NCBI RefSeq assembly: GCF_947488185.1
Contig: NZ_CANKYM010000005.1
Span: 186,001-250,000, forward strand
Direction: 5' to 3'
DNA: 64,000 nt
From: an uncultured Roseobacter sp.
GTDB lineage: Bacteria; Pseudomonadota; Alphaproteobacteria; Rhodobacterales; Rhodobacteraceae
Shown here in pieces: positions 1-9,407 of this stretch; position 1 is the stretch's first letter; the number at the start of each line of letters is the position of its first letter. The notes beneath the pieces were generated by a model. It made no database searches, was not told the DNA's origin, and saw only the letters and a list, made by a program, of their open reading frames with translations. Position numbers and translations under genes: made by a program.

Positions 1-3000
1 CGACGCTGGCGGGGCTCGTGCACGGCATGCCGGAGCAGTTCATCCTGCTGACCACGCTGAACGCCGCTACACAACGTGTGCCGGCGTGCGCGACCCTCCA
101 GGATGCGGCCTTTACCGCCCGTGTGGGGGACCGCGTGGACGAGGCGGCATTGCGGCAATTTCTCGTGCGCATGGGGTTCGTGCAAAGCCCCACGGTCACC
201 GAACCGGGCGACTACGCAATTCGGGGCGGCATCATCGACATCTATCCGCCGGGTGATCTGGGGCCGGTGCGGCTGGATTTCTTTGGCGACGTGCTGGATG
301 GTGCGCGCCGTTTCGATGCGGCCACGCAGCGGACCACTGAAAAGCTGGGTCTGGTGGAGCTGGCTCCGGTGTCGGAGGTCATTCTGGACGAAGCGGCGAT
401 CACCCGGTTCCGGCAGAACTACCGCATCGAATTTGGCGCAGCAGGCACCGACGATCCGCTCTACGAGGCCATCAGCGCCGGGCGCAAGCATCAGGGCGCC
501 GAGCACTGGCTGCCGTTTTTTCACGACAAGCTGGAAACACTGTTCGACTACCTGCCAGACGCCGTCGTTACGCTGGATGATCAGGTCACGCCCAGCCGGT
601 TGGCCCGGTGGGAGAGCATCGCGGATCAATACGAGACCCGGCGCCTTGCCATGGCGAACCGCTCCAAGATGGACAGCGTCTACAAGCCGAGCCCGCCGGA
701 TGCGCTCTATCTGGATGACGCCGCCTGGGAGCAGGCGACCAACGCACGGCGTATGCTGCAGCTGGCCGCCCTTCCGCAGCCGACGGGCCTCGGTGTCACC
801 GATGCCGGTGCCCGCATCGGACGCAGTTTTGCGCCAGAACGACAACAGGAATCGCTGAGCCTTTTCGAGGCTCTAGCGACACATGTTAAGGCAAAATTGG
901 CGGAAGGGCCGGTTCTGATCGCCAGCTACTCCGAGGGTGCCCGCGAGCGGTTGACCGGTCTGATCGAGGATGAAGGTGTGGCCGAGGCGATCCCGGTGCC
1001 CGATGCCACGCGCATCGGCAAACGCGGGCTGCATCTGGCGGTCTGGGCACTGGAGCACGGGTTCGAGGCGCCGGGGCTTACGGTGATTTCCGAACAGGAC
1101 GTGCTTGGGGATCGGTTGATCCGGCGCCCGGCCAAGAAACGCCGGGCGGAAAATTTCCTGACTGAGACGCAATCGCTCAGCCCGGGCGATCTGATCGTGC
1201 ACGTCGATCACGGGATTGGTCGCTACAAGGGGCTGGAGGTGGTCACGGCCGCAGGCGCGGCGCATGAATGCATCCTGCTGGAATATGCTGAAGGATCAAA
1301 GCTGTACCTGCCGGTTGAGAACATCGAACTGCTGTCGAAATACGGTCATGAAGAGGGCCTGCTCGACCGGTTGGGCGGGGGCGCGTGGCAAGCCAAGAAA
1401 GCGCGCCTCAAGGAGCGCATCCGCGAAGTCGCTGATAAACTCATCCGCATTGCCGCCGAGCGTGCGTTGCGCAAGGCGCCGGTGCTGGAGCCGCCACCAG
1501 GCATGTGGGATGCCTTTTCCGCGCGTTTTCCTTATCAGGAAACCGATGATCAGCTGCGCGCCATCGGCGAGGTGATTGATGATCTGACCAGCGGCAACCC
1601 GATGGACCGTCTGGTCTGCGGCGACGTGGGCTTTGGCAAGACCGAAGTGGCCATGCGTGCGGCTTTCGTGGCGGCGATGTCCGGCGTGCAGGTCGCGGTG
1701 ATCGCGCCGACGACGTTGCTGGCCCGGCAGCACTACAAGAGTTTTGCGGAGCGGTTCAGAGGTTTCCCGATAAACGTGCACCAACTCAGCCGGTTTGTCT
1801 CTGCCAAAGAGGCGAACGCGACTCGGGACGGCATGTCGCGCGGCACGGTCGATATCGTGATCGGCACCCACGCGCTGCTGGCCAAGGGCATTCGGTTCCA
1901 GAACCTCGGCCTGCTGGTCATTGACGAAGAACAGCATTTCGGCGTGACGCACAAGGAACGGCTGAAGCAGCTGCGCAGCGACATCCACGTGCTGACCCTG
2001 ACGGCGACCCCGATTCCGCGCACCCTGCAGCTGAGCCTGACCGGCGTGCGCGACCTCAGCATCATCGGCACCCCGCCGGTCGACCGGCTGGCGATCCGCA
2101 CCTATGTCAGCGAATTCGACACGGTCACCCTGCGCGAGGCGCTCTTGCGCGAACACTATCGCGGCGGGCAATCCTTTTACGTGGTGCCGCGCATTTCCGA
2201 CCTGCCGGAGATCGAGGAATTCCTCAAGGATCAGCTGCCCGAACTGACCTATGTGGTGGCGCATGGGCAGATGGCCGCGGGCGAGTTGGATGATCGGATG
2301 AACGCCTTTTACGACGGGAAATTCGATGTGCTGCTTGCCACGACGATTGTCGAATCCGGGCTCGACATCCCCACGGCGAACACCATGGTGGTGCACCGGG
2401 CGGATATGTTTGGTCTGGCGCAGCTTTATCAAATACGGGGCCGGGTCGGGCGCTCCAAAACCCGCGCTTATGCCTATCTCACCACTAAACCGCGCACCAA
2501 GCTGACGGATACCGCGGAAAAGCGGTTGCGGGTGCTTTCCAGCCTCGACACGCTGGGGGCTGGGTTCACACTTGCGTCTCAGGATCTGGACATTCGCGGG
2601 GCAGGCAACCTCCTGGGCGAGGAACAATCCGGCCAGATGCGCGACGTGGGGTTTGAGCTTTACCAGTCCATGCTGGAGGAGGCGATTGCCAAGATCCGCA
2701 CGGGCGAGATGGAAGGGCTGTCGGAGGCCGACGATCAATGGGCGCCGCAGATCAACCTCGGCGTGCCCGTGTTGATCCCCGAAGACTATGTGCCCGATCT
2801 CGACGTGCGCCTGGGGCTCTATCGTCGCCTCAGCAGCTTGACCACAAAGGTGGAGCTGGAAGGGTTCGCCGCTGAACTCATTGATCGCTTTGGGAAATTA
2901 CCGAGGGAAGTCAATACATTGATGCTCGTCGTGCGGATCAAGGCGATGTGCAAAAGGGCCGGTATTGCCAAGCTCGATGGCGGGCCCAAGGGCGCCACGA

Positions 3001-3215
3001 TCCAGTTTCACAACGATAAATTCGCCTCCCCCAAGGGGCTGGTCGAGTTCATTCAGGATCAGCGCGGGTTGGCGAAGGTCAAGGACAACAAGATTGTCGT
3101 GCGCCGTGACTGGAAAGCGGATGCGGATAAGATCAAGGGGGCCTTTGCCATTGCCCGTGATCTGGCGGAAAAGGTCGTGGCCGAAAAGAAAGCCAAACGC
3201 GCCAAGGCAAGTTGA
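1..3215 (+). CDS. mfd: Transcription-repair coupling factor Mfd, 5' end outside the window
   Basis: Mfd is a superfamily 2 DNA translocase that pushes RNA polymerase stalled at lesions off the template and recruits UvrA. The frame is open from base 3, so the gene starts upstream; about 1,070 residues are visible and roughly 80-90 N-terminal residues of the usual ~1,150 are missing. Visible features, in order: the UvrB-like damage-recognition region, the RNA-polymerase-interacting (CarD-like) domain around the segment GDLIVHVDHGIGRYKG, the Walker A motif GDVGFGKTE, the Walker B box DEEQHFG, motif III LTATPIPRTLQLS, the QIRGRVGRS motif VI, and the C-terminal TRCF D7 domain. The stop codon TGA directly abuts the TCA that is the stop of the convergent transporter gene, so there is no spacer. 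The identification is firm. Confidence 0.97.
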   Translation, partial: TLAGLVHGMPEQFILLTTLNAATQRVPACATLQDAAFTARVGDRVDEAALRQFLVRMGFVQSPTVTEPGDYAIRGGIIDIYPPGDLGPVRLDFFGDVLDGARRFDAATQRTTEKLGLVELAPVSEVILDEAAITRFRQNYRIEFGAAGTDDPLYEAISAGRKHQGAEHWLPFFHDKLETLFDYLPDAVVTLDDQVTPSRLARWESIADQYETRRLAMANRSKMDSVYKPSPPDALYLDDAAWEQATNARRMLQLAALPQPTGLGVTDAGARIGRSFAPERQQESLSLFEALATHVKAKLAEGPVLIASYSEGARERLTGLIEDEGVAEAIPVPDATRIGKRGLHLAVWALEHGFEAPGLTVISEQDVLGDRLIRRPAKKRRAENFLTETQSLSPGDLIVHVDHGIGRYKGLEVVTAAGAAHECILLEYAEGSKLYLPVENIELLSKYGHEEGLLDRLGGGAWQAKKARLKERIREVADKLIRIAAERALRKAPVLEPPPGMWDAFSARFPYQETDDQLRAIGEVIDDLTSGNPMDRLVCGDVGFGKTEVAMRAAFVAAMSGVQVAVIAPTTLLARQHYKSFAERFRGFPINVHQLSRFVSAKEANATRDGMSRGTVDIVIGTHALLAKGIRFQNLGLLVIDEEQHFGVTHKERLKQLRSDIHVLTLTATPIPRTLQLSLTGVRDLSIIGTPPVDRLAIRTYVSEFDTVTLREALLREHYRGGQSFYVVPRISDLPEIEEFLKDQLPELTYVVAHGQMAAGELDDRMNAFYDGKFDVLLATTIVESGLDIPTANTMVVHRADMFGLAQLYQIRGRVGRSKTRAYAYLTTKPRTKLTDTAEKRLRVLSSLDTLGAGFTLASQDLDIRGAGNLLGEEQSGQMRDVGFELYQSMLEEAIAKIRTGEMEGLSEADDQWAPQINLGVPVLIPEDYVPDLDVRLGLYRRLSSLTTKVELEGFAAELIDRFGKLPREVNTLMLVVRIKAMCKRAGIAKLDGGPKGATIQFHNDKFASPKGLVEFIQDQRGLAKVKDNKIVVRRDWKADADKIKGAFAIARDLAEKVVAEKKAKRAKAS

Positions 3216-4436
3216 TCACTCGGCAGGTAGCCGCGCCTCGATCCGCCCCATGTAGCGCATCACCAGAAACGCACAGCAGGCCATTACGAAGACCGCCCCT
3301 ACAAGCGGCCGCACCGTGCCGTCGAAGAGTAGCCCGATGGGCGAGGCAATGGCGGCGGCCAGCACCGTGGAGACGGACCCGATCACGCTGGCGGCCATGC
3401 CCGCGATATGCCCCATCGGTTCCATCGCGATGGCGTTGAGATTGCCGATTGTCAGGCCGGCCTGAAAGAACAGATAGGCCTGCCAAAGCGCGAAAATGGC
3501 AAAGGCCGTGCCTCCATGGGTCTCATTGTGAATCAGAACGGTGATGGACAGCACAATCTGTACTGCCAGCGCCATGGTAATCAGGTGCCGCATGCCCAGC
3601 CGCATGACCAGCATGGCGTTGAGAAAACTCGCGCCCGCAGAGACCAGTGCAATGCCCCCGAACCAGAAATGGAAGGTGTCCTGCTTGTCGTAAATCTGTT
3701 CATAAACTGGCTGGATCAGCATCAGCACGGTGAACAACATCGACATACACAGCGTCTGCACCACGATCGATAGGCGCACGATGGGATGGGCGAACATCTC
3801 GCGCACCGCAGCCAGCATCAGGCGCGGCCTGAAGGGCCGTCTGTCTTCGCGCGCCAGTGTTTCGGGCAGGCGCAGGCCCAGCCAGAGCACCGAGATGGCG
3901 GAAAACACGATGAAGGCCGCAAAAATCCCGCGCCACCCTTCGGTGGCAATGATGAAATAGCCCAGCGTCGGTGCAAACCCTGGCACCAGCGTGAAAATGA
4001 TCATGACTATGGAGACGATTTTGGCCATCTCGCGCCCCGCATAGAGGTCCCGGATGATGGCGATGGAGACGACGCGTGGCCCGGCAGCGCCCAGCCCCTG
4101 AATGATCCGGGCGGCCAGCACAATCTCGAAGGTGGAACTGGCCCAGGCCACGGCGGAAGCCGCCATGTAGAGCCCCGCACCACAGACCATCACCGTGCGC
4201 CGTCCAAAGGCGTCCGACAGCGGCCCGGTGAAAAACGTCCCAATCCCCATGCCCAGCACGAAGGAGGTCATGATCAGCGGCGCGCGTGTGGGTTCTTCGG
4301 GCGTCAGCTCGCGTGCGATATCGGGCAGAGCGGGCAGCATCGCATCAATGGAAAAGGCGATGGTGGCAAACATCATTGCCATCAATGCGATGAATTCAAC
4401 CCGCCCCATGGCCGGTTGCGATCCTGATGTCGACAC
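3216..4436 (-). CDS. MFS drug/efflux transporter, Bcr/CflA-like
   Basis: A 12-transmembrane-type major facilitator of about 406 residues. The first helix segment FIALMAMMFATIAFSIDAMLP and the loop GPLSDAFGRRTVM match the DHA1/Bcr-CflA group of proton-driven drug exporters; the substrate cannot be read from sequence. I chose the GTG at 4436 because GGGGAG lies 8 bases upstream. An ATG further upstream (4523) would add a non-membrane leader, and an internal ATG (about 4409) is also possible. It converges on mfd with adjacent stop codons. Confidence 0.85.
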   Translation of the reverse strand: MSTSGSQPAMGRVEFIALMAMMFATIAFSIDAMLPALPDIARELTPEEPTRAPLIMTSFVLGMGIGTFFTGPLSDAFGRRTVMVCGAGLYMAASAVAWASSTFEIVLAARIIQGLGAAGPRVVSIAIIRDLYAGREMAKIVSIVMIIFTLVPGFAPTLGYFIIATEGWRGIFAAFIVFSAISVLWLGLRLPETLAREDRRPFRPRLMLAAVREMFAHPIVRLSIVVQTLCMSMLFTVLMLIQPVYEQIYDKQDTFHFWFGGIALVSAGASFLNAMLVMRLGMRHLITMALAVQIVLSITVLIHNETHGGTAFAIFALWQAYLFFQAGLTIGNLNAIAMEPMGHIAGMAASVIGSVSTVLAAAIASPIGLLFDGTVRPLVGAVFVMACCAFLVMRYMGRIEARLPAE

Positions 4437-4556
4437 GCTTTTCACTCCCCAGTCGCAGCCCCGACGGGGATCAGCTGCGCCTGGAATCGGTGTAACCCAC
4501 AGTTGTAGGGCAGACAACGTCACATTTTCACACAGTCGCGTCTGCGCCCGCGCAAG

Positions 4557-5198
4557 TCAGGCGGCGGCGGTCAACTCACCGATGACCTTTGTCCAAAGCT
4601 CGGGCGGCTGTGCGCCCGGCACCGCGTGTTTGCCCGCAATGATGAACGTTGGCACGGAATTCAAGCCCATGGAGCGGCTGTGCGCATCTCGCGCACGGAT
4701 GTCTTCCTCATCCGCATCCGACAGCAGCAGTTTGCGCACCACGGCGGCATCCATGTCGATGCCATCGGCAATATCGGCCAGCACATCGTGATCGCCAATG
4801 TCCCGCGCCTCGACGAAATAAGCGGTGAAGAGGGCGGAAACGGCGGCAGTCTGACGCCCCTCAATGCCCGCCCAGTGGATCAGCCGATGCGCATCCAGTG
4901 TGTTGGGCGTGCGTTTCATGCCTTCGAAGTCGATCTTGAGGCCAGCCGCCTCGGCATGCTCGACCACCGGCACATAAGCGCGCACCGCCCCGTCCTTGCC
5001 GCCGAACTTGCCTTCGAGATAGGCGCGCCTGTCCATACCCTCGCGGGGCATGTCGGGGTTGAGCTGGAACGGGTGCCATTCGATCTTGAACGGGTGGTCG
5101 GGATGATCGGCCAGCGCCTTGTCGAGATGGGTTTTACCGATATAGCACCAGGGGCAGATCGGATCGGACATGATGTCGAGCTTGATGGGGTCAGTCAT
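4557..5198 (-). CDS. DsbA-family oxidoreductase, FrnE-like
   Basis: A thioredoxin-fold protein of 213 residues with a CPWC redox motif at residues 15-18, in the FrnE/2-hydroxychromene-2-carboxylate isomerase branch of DsbA. It lacks a signal peptide, so it is probably a cytoplasmic thiol-disulfide or GST-kappa-like enzyme rather than periplasmic DsbA. The conserved cis-Pro segment SVPTFIIAGKHAVPGAQ lies near the C-terminus. The ATG at 5198 overlaps the stop of the upstream acyl-CoA ligase gene by 8 bases, indicating translational coupling; a longer start at 5246 would lie inside the ligase gene and is less likely. The substrate is unknown. Confidence 0.85.
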   Translation of the reverse strand: MTDPIKLDIMSDPICPWCYIGKTHLDKALADHPDHPFKIEWHPFQLNPDMPREGMDRRAYLEGKFGGKDGAVRAYVPVVEHAEAAGLKIDFEGMKRTPNTLDAHRLIHWAGIEGRQTAAVSALFTAYFVEARDIGDHDVLADIADGIDMDAAVVRKLLLSDADEEDIRARDAHSRSMGLNSVPTFIIAGKHAVPGAQPPELWTKVIGELTAAA

Positions 5199-6708
5199 TG
5201 CGGGCCTCAAATCCGGCACGCAGGGCCCGCCGGAGAATTTTGCCATTGGCGCCCATGGGCAGCTCTGGCACGTGAATGAATAGGCGCGGTTGCTTGTAGC
5301 GCGCCAGCGTCGCCTTCACATATGTCTCAAAGGTGGTTTCGTCCAGTGCGGCGGGTGCCGTGTAAAAGGCCGCGATCACACGCGCATCCGCCTTGACCTC
5401 CACATCGGTGACCGCCACGCCGGTGATCCCGGGCAGGGTGGCCAGCGCCGTTTCTACCTCGATGGGTGACACGCGGTAGCCGCCCGCGTTCATCATATCG
5501 TCGTTGCGGCCCAGATAGGTGATCTGACCATCTTGAGACATCACCGCCTGATCCCCGGTCAGGAACCACTCCCCTTGCAGGCGCGCGGCGGTCTCGGCCT
5601 CGGCGCCGAGATATCCCAGCATCAGGCCGGGATCGTCGCGGTGCACGGCAATGGTGCCTTCCTCTCCCACCGGCACGGGACCGTCCGGACCCAGAAGCGC
5701 CACGCGACGTCCCGGCTGTGGTCGCCCAAGCGCACCGGCAGCGGCAGGGCTGTCAGGCGCGCCAGAAATGAAGGTGGAGCATTCCGACATGCCGTAGGCT
5801 TCGAACACCTCCGTCCCGCTGGCCGCGCGCCAGCTCTCCGCCAAGCGGGTCGCAAGCTTTTCTCCCGCGCTGAGACCGTGGCGCAAGGCAGGGCAGCGCA
5901 TGGCATCTCCCGATTTCAGCATCTGTCGGTAGACCCCCGGGGCGGCGGCAAAAATCGTGACCTCGTGGTCCGCCAGAAGCCCTGGCAACGCAGATGCAGC
6001 AGTGCCTGCCGCCGGAATGAGCGCCGTCGCGCCGACCGTCCAGGGATCCATCAACCCGGTGCCCAACGTGTAGGTCCAGTTGAAGGCCCCGGCGTGCAGG
6101 ACGCGGTCCTGTGGGGTCAGCCCGTACCAGCCATCGAACATCATCCGCCGCGCCCAGATCGCGCGGTGGGCATGGGCGACAGCGCGCGGCACGCCCGAGG
6201 TGCCGGAGGTGTAGATGATATAGCCCAGCCGGTTGGGATCGCCCAGATCGTAAGGCGCGGGCGGCAAATCGCGAAACCCCCGCAGCCTTTGAAGGTCTAT
6301 TTTCATGGGGTGATCCGCGCAGAGGACATCCGGGTCCTGCAACACCGCTCTTGGCTGAATGTCTGCAATGATTTGCGCCGTTTCCGGCCGGGTCAGCGCG
6401 GCGGAGGTCGGCACCGGCACGAGCCCTGCGGCCAATGCGCCCAGATAGGCCAGCGGGAAATCCACGGTATTGCCGAGCCGCATCAGCACACGGTCGCCCG
6501 GGACCAGGCCCAGCCTCAGCAGACCGGTCGTCGTGCCCCGCACCGCACGTTCCAGCGCGTCGTACCGCCACCGTTCAACACCCGTCTCGCCCAGGATCAG
6601 CAGCGCGTCTTTGTCGGGCACCCGCTCTGCTGCAGACAATACATAGGCCGCCATGTTGAAAGGCTTGGGGCAGGGCGCGGGCGGCCCTTCATCGAAAACG
6701 GAGATCAT
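5191..6708 (-). CDS. AMP-forming acyl/aryl-CoA ligase, benzoate-CoA-ligase-like
   Basis: A 505-residue member of the ANL superfamily that activates a carboxylic acid through an acyl-adenylate to the CoA thioester. The P-loop-like motif YIIYTSGTSGVPRAVAHAH, the A5 motif FEAYGMSECS, the A7 core GEWFLTGDQA and the A8/A10 region ending in the lysine of PMGANGKILRRALR are all present, so it should be active. Overall arrangement resembles benzoate/4-hydroxybenzoate-CoA ligases, but the acid cannot be assigned. It is the first gene of a two-gene unit with the FrnE-like protein and is divergent from an XRE-cupin regulator 64 bases away, which is a plausible regulator of it. Confidence 0.85.
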   Translation of the reverse strand: MISVFDEGPPAPCPKPFNMAAYVLSAAERVPDKDALLILGETGVERWRYDALERAVRGTTTGLLRLGLVPGDRVLMRLGNTVDFPLAYLGALAAGLVPVPTSAALTRPETAQIIADIQPRAVLQDPDVLCADHPMKIDLQRLRGFRDLPPAPYDLGDPNRLGYIIYTSGTSGVPRAVAHAHRAIWARRMMFDGWYGLTPQDRVLHAGAFNWTYTLGTGLMDPWTVGATALIPAAGTAASALPGLLADHEVTIFAAAPGVYRQMLKSGDAMRCPALRHGLSAGEKLATRLAESWRAASGTEVFEAYGMSECSTFISGAPDSPAAAGALGRPQPGRRVALLGPDGPVPVGEEGTIAVHRDDPGLMLGYLGAEAETAARLQGEWFLTGDQAVMSQDGQITYLGRNDDMMNAGGYRVSPIEVETALATLPGITGVAVTDVEVKADARVIAAFYTAPAALDETTFETYVKATLARYKQPRLFIHVPELPMGANGKILRRALRAGFEARND

Positions 6709-6737
6709 GAGCGGGTGCTAGCCCGGTGCCGGGCACG

Positions 6738-6773
6738 TTGCAAGCCTGCGCGCGAGGTCCTATAGATTTTGGA
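6738..6773 (+). promoter_or_regulatory. Sigma70-like promoter with +1 at the ATG (leaderless candidate)
   Basis: TTGCAA (6738-6743), a 17-base spacer, then TATAGA (6761-6766). The expected transcription start, 7 bases after the -10 box, is 6773, the A of the regulator's ATG. No Shine-Dalgarno sequence sits at normal distance. The match to consensus is 4 of 6 in each box. Confidence 0.5.
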
Positions 6774-7396
6774 TGACCAATGCTGACCCTAAGACACTTA
6801 TCAAGATTGCCCGCGAAAGCGGCGGCTCCGATCACGGCACGCCCGTCGATCTGGGCCAGCGCGTCCGCGAGCTGCGCAAGGCCCGCGACTGGACGCTGGA
6901 ACAGGCGGCCAGCCAGGCCGGGCTTGCCCGCTCGACGCTGAGCAAGATCGAAAACGGCCAGATGTCACCGACCTACGACGCGCTGAAAAAGCTGGCCATC
7001 GGGCTGGAAATCTCGGTGCCGCAGCTTTTTACGCCACCGCGCGCCGGGCAGGTCAATGGCCGGATGGCGGTGACCAAGAGCGGGCAGGGTGCAGCCCAGG
7101 CCACGGTCACATATGAGCATGAATTGCTGGCCGATACGCTAACCAAAAAGCAGATGCTGCCCTATCGCGCCCGCGTGCGCGCCCGGACGATGGAAGAATT
7201 CGAAGGCTGGGTGCGCCATGATGGCGAAGAATTCCTCTATGTGCTGACCGGGGTGATCCGGCTCTATACCGAGTTCTACGAGCCGGTAGAGATGCGGCGC
7301 GGCGACAGCGCCTATTACGACGCGACCATGGGCCACAACGTAGTGTCAGTCAGCGAAGAGGATGCCAACATCCTCTGGGTCACCTCACTGACCTAG
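6773..7396 (+). CDS. XRE-family transcriptional regulator with C-terminal cupin domain
   Basis: A 207-residue protein with an N-terminal helix-turn-helix (about residues 28-80; core QAASQAGLARSTLSKIENGQ) and a C-terminal cupin sensor (about 130-205; GEEFLYVLTGVIRLY, MGHNVVSV). This architecture is typical of repressors that sense a small metabolite and control a neighbouring catabolic gene. The divergent acyl-CoA ligase gene is the natural candidate target, by position only. The mRNA may be leaderless (see the promoter at 6738). Its stop codon lies 2 bases from that of the convergent yejA-like gene. Confidence 0.88.
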   Translation: MTNADPKTLIKIARESGGSDHGTPVDLGQRVRELRKARDWTLEQAASQAGLARSTLSKIENGQMSPTYDALKKLAIGLEISVPQLFTPPRAGQVNGRMAVTKSGQGAAQATVTYEHELLADTLTKKQMLPYRARVRARTMEEFEGWVRHDGEEFLYVLTGVIRLYTEFYEPVEMRRGDSAYYDATMGHNVVSVSEEDANILWVTSLT

Positions 7397-7398
7397 GC

Positions 7399-9216
7399 TC
7401 AGGACGGGTCGTACCACCAGACCAGCGGCATGTACTCCGGCCCGTCGCCGTAAATCGGCAGGGTTTCGGGGAACTTCATCTCCTTGATATGCGCGATCTG
7501 GCCCTTGGTGAACTGCCAGAACGGGATCACATAGCGCCCCGCGGTCAGCGCCCGGTCCAACGCGCGTACGGCGGCGGTGAACTCCTCTTCGCTGCGCGCC
7601 GACAGCATCACGTCGATCATCCCGTCCACCGCCGGAGAGGCCACACCCATGAGGTTGCGCGAGCCCGGTTGTGTCGCGGCCTTCGAGCCCCAGTAAAACC
7701 GCTGCTCATTGCCCGGGGACAGGGACACGGCCCGCCGGAAGGTGGTCATCTCGAAATCAAAGGCGCTCTCCCGCTCGGTGAACTGCGCGCTGTCCGTGGT
7801 TTCGATCTTGACGTACAGCCCAAGCCGTTTCAGCGCCGTCAGATAAAGATCGGCAATCGCCATGTGCTCGCTATTGTTCTGTTCGACGAGAATAGTGAAC
7901 TGCAGCGGCGCGCCCTGCGCATTACGCATCACGCCATCCTGTGGCGTCCATCCTGCCTCCTCCAGCAGTTTCATCGCTGTGCGGATACCCCGACGGTTGC
8001 GGGCGGAGCCATCGCTGACGGGCAAGGCATAGCCCTCCAGCGTGCCGGGCAGCAGCGCATCCCGATAGGGGGCGAGCAGGGTCGTCACGGCGGCATCCGC
8101 AAGCCCCGGCGCCATTGCCAGTTCGGAGTTGGAGAAATAGGAGGTGATGCGCGGCTGAACGCCCCCGGTGAGCGTGTCATTGATGTATTCGAAGTTGAAT
8201 GCCTGGATCATCGCCTCGCGCACCCGCCAGTCGTCAAAGGGCGGTTTGCGCGTGTTCATGACAAAACCGGTCATGCCGGAGGGCTTCTGATGCGGGATTT
8301 CGGACTTGACCATTTTGCCCTGCCGGACAGCGGGGAAATTATACTGCGTCTGCCATTTCTCGGCATTGAACTCCCGCAGGGCGGAGATTTCACCTGCCTT
8401 GAGCGCTTCAAAGAGAACGGACGTGTCTCCGTAGAAATCGATGCGGATGTCGTCGAAATTGAAGGTGCCGCGGCGAAACGGCAGGTCGGCCCCCCAATAC
8501 TCCGGATTGCGGGTCAGCTGCACAAAGCGTCCGGCCTCGTAATCCGTGACGCTATAAGGGCCGGAACCAAGCGGCACTTCGCTGAGCGGTGCATTGGCGA
8601 AGTCGCGTCCTTCCCACTGCGCGCGGCTGAGGATCGGGCGCAGCCCAGCAAGCAGGGCAAGTTCCCGATTGTCAGTGTTGAAATAGATCCGGAGGGAGCG
8701 CGGCCCGGTCCGGGTGATGTTGTCGATCTGGCCCGCCAGCCCAAGGTAGCGGGGGTGGCCTTCGCTGCCCAGGATCTCATAGCTGAAGATCACATCGTCG
8801 ACGGTCACCGGCGTGCCATCGGAAAATTCTGCCTCTTCGCGCAGGGTGAAAGCAACCCAGGAGCGGTCCTCCGGCACCTCGATTGATTCGGCCAGAAGAC
8901 CGTAAAGCGTGAAGGGTTCGTCCCAGGATCTGCCCATCAGGCTCTCATGGGTGAAAAATCTGAGCTGCCAGGGCACGGTGCCTTTGCGCACAAACGGGTT
9001 GAGACTGTCAAAACCGCCAGAGTTGCCCAGCGTGATACTGCCCCCTTTCGGCGCATCTGCGCGCACGTAGGGCAGGGACACAAAATCAGGTGGCAATGCA
9101 GGGGCCCCATACATAGATATCCCATGAGAGGGTTGCGCTGTGAGCGATCCGGCCCAGAGAATCGCCGCAAAAGCCGCCAGAAACCGAGAAACCGGGCGGA
9201 AAAAAACAATACTCAT
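7399..9216 (-). CDS. ABC transporter substrate-binding protein, family 5, YejA-like
   Basis: A 605-residue exported binding protein. The N-terminus has a Sec signal (FLAAFAAILWAGSLTAQPS), followed by the SBP_bac_5 fold with the features of the YejA/microcin C and oligopeptide group (LPPDFVSLPYVRADAPKGGS, GGFDSLNPFVRKG, and the C-terminal QFTKGQIAHIKEMKFPETLP). It would deliver peptides or peptide-like compounds to an inner-membrane permease. No permease or ATPase genes (yejB, yejE, yejF) lie beside it, so its partners are elsewhere or it acts as an orphan. Confidence 0.87.
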   Translation of the reverse strand: MSIVFFRPVSRFLAAFAAILWAGSLTAQPSHGISMYGAPALPPDFVSLPYVRADAPKGGSITLGNSGGFDSLNPFVRKGTVPWQLRFFTHESLMGRSWDEPFTLYGLLAESIEVPEDRSWVAFTLREEAEFSDGTPVTVDDVIFSYEILGSEGHPRYLGLAGQIDNITRTGPRSLRIYFNTDNRELALLAGLRPILSRAQWEGRDFANAPLSEVPLGSGPYSVTDYEAGRFVQLTRNPEYWGADLPFRRGTFNFDDIRIDFYGDTSVLFEALKAGEISALREFNAEKWQTQYNFPAVRQGKMVKSEIPHQKPSGMTGFVMNTRKPPFDDWRVREAMIQAFNFEYINDTLTGGVQPRITSYFSNSELAMAPGLADAAVTTLLAPYRDALLPGTLEGYALPVSDGSARNRRGIRTAMKLLEEAGWTPQDGVMRNAQGAPLQFTILVEQNNSEHMAIADLYLTALKRLGLYVKIETTDSAQFTERESAFDFEMTTFRRAVSLSPGNEQRFYWGSKAATQPGSRNLMGVASPAVDGMIDVMLSARSEEEFTAAVRALDRALTAGRYVIPFWQFTKGQIAHIKEMKFPETLPIYGDGPEYMPLVWWYDPS

Positions 9217-9309
9217 TTTGGAGACAATCCCCTGCTGCCCTTGTTTTGTTGGACCTGAGCCTACCGAGGTATTTCCGTCTTATCAAACTTTTAGCTTGGC
9301 CTACGGCGT

Positions 9310-9407
9310 CAGATTGCTTATAAACAAACCACTGCTCGATAGGTTTCTTGCCTGTATGAAACCTGCCTCAATAACTTAACGCCTGCCTTGTGCAGGCGTT
9401 TTTTTTT
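9310..9407 (+). ncRNA. Candidate small RNA ending in an intrinsic terminator
   Basis: This lies in the gap between two divergent genes, and no gene upstream on this strand needs the terminator. A first hairpin has 7-bp perfect arms (AGGTTTC 9341-9347, GAAACCT 9358-9364) with a 10-base loop. A single-stranded stretch with CCTGCCTC follows, then a GC-rich terminator hairpin with nine Ts. The 5' end is not defined; TTGCTT near 9314 is only a weak promoter hint. No reading frame of note was seen. Confidence 0.35.
9379..9407 (+). terminator. Strong rho-independent terminator
   Basis: The stem ACGCCTGC (9379-9386) pairs with GCAGGCGT (9392-9399) over a 5-base loop, followed by T9 (9399-9407). Because the T run is on the plus strand it cannot serve the yejA-like gene, which is transcribed away from here on the other strand. 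Confidence 0.85.

Noticed and set aside
1296..2738. Long open frame on the minus strand inside mfd
   Set aside because: It mirrors the mfd coding frame in high-GC DNA; the product has no domain and the plus-strand gene is certain.
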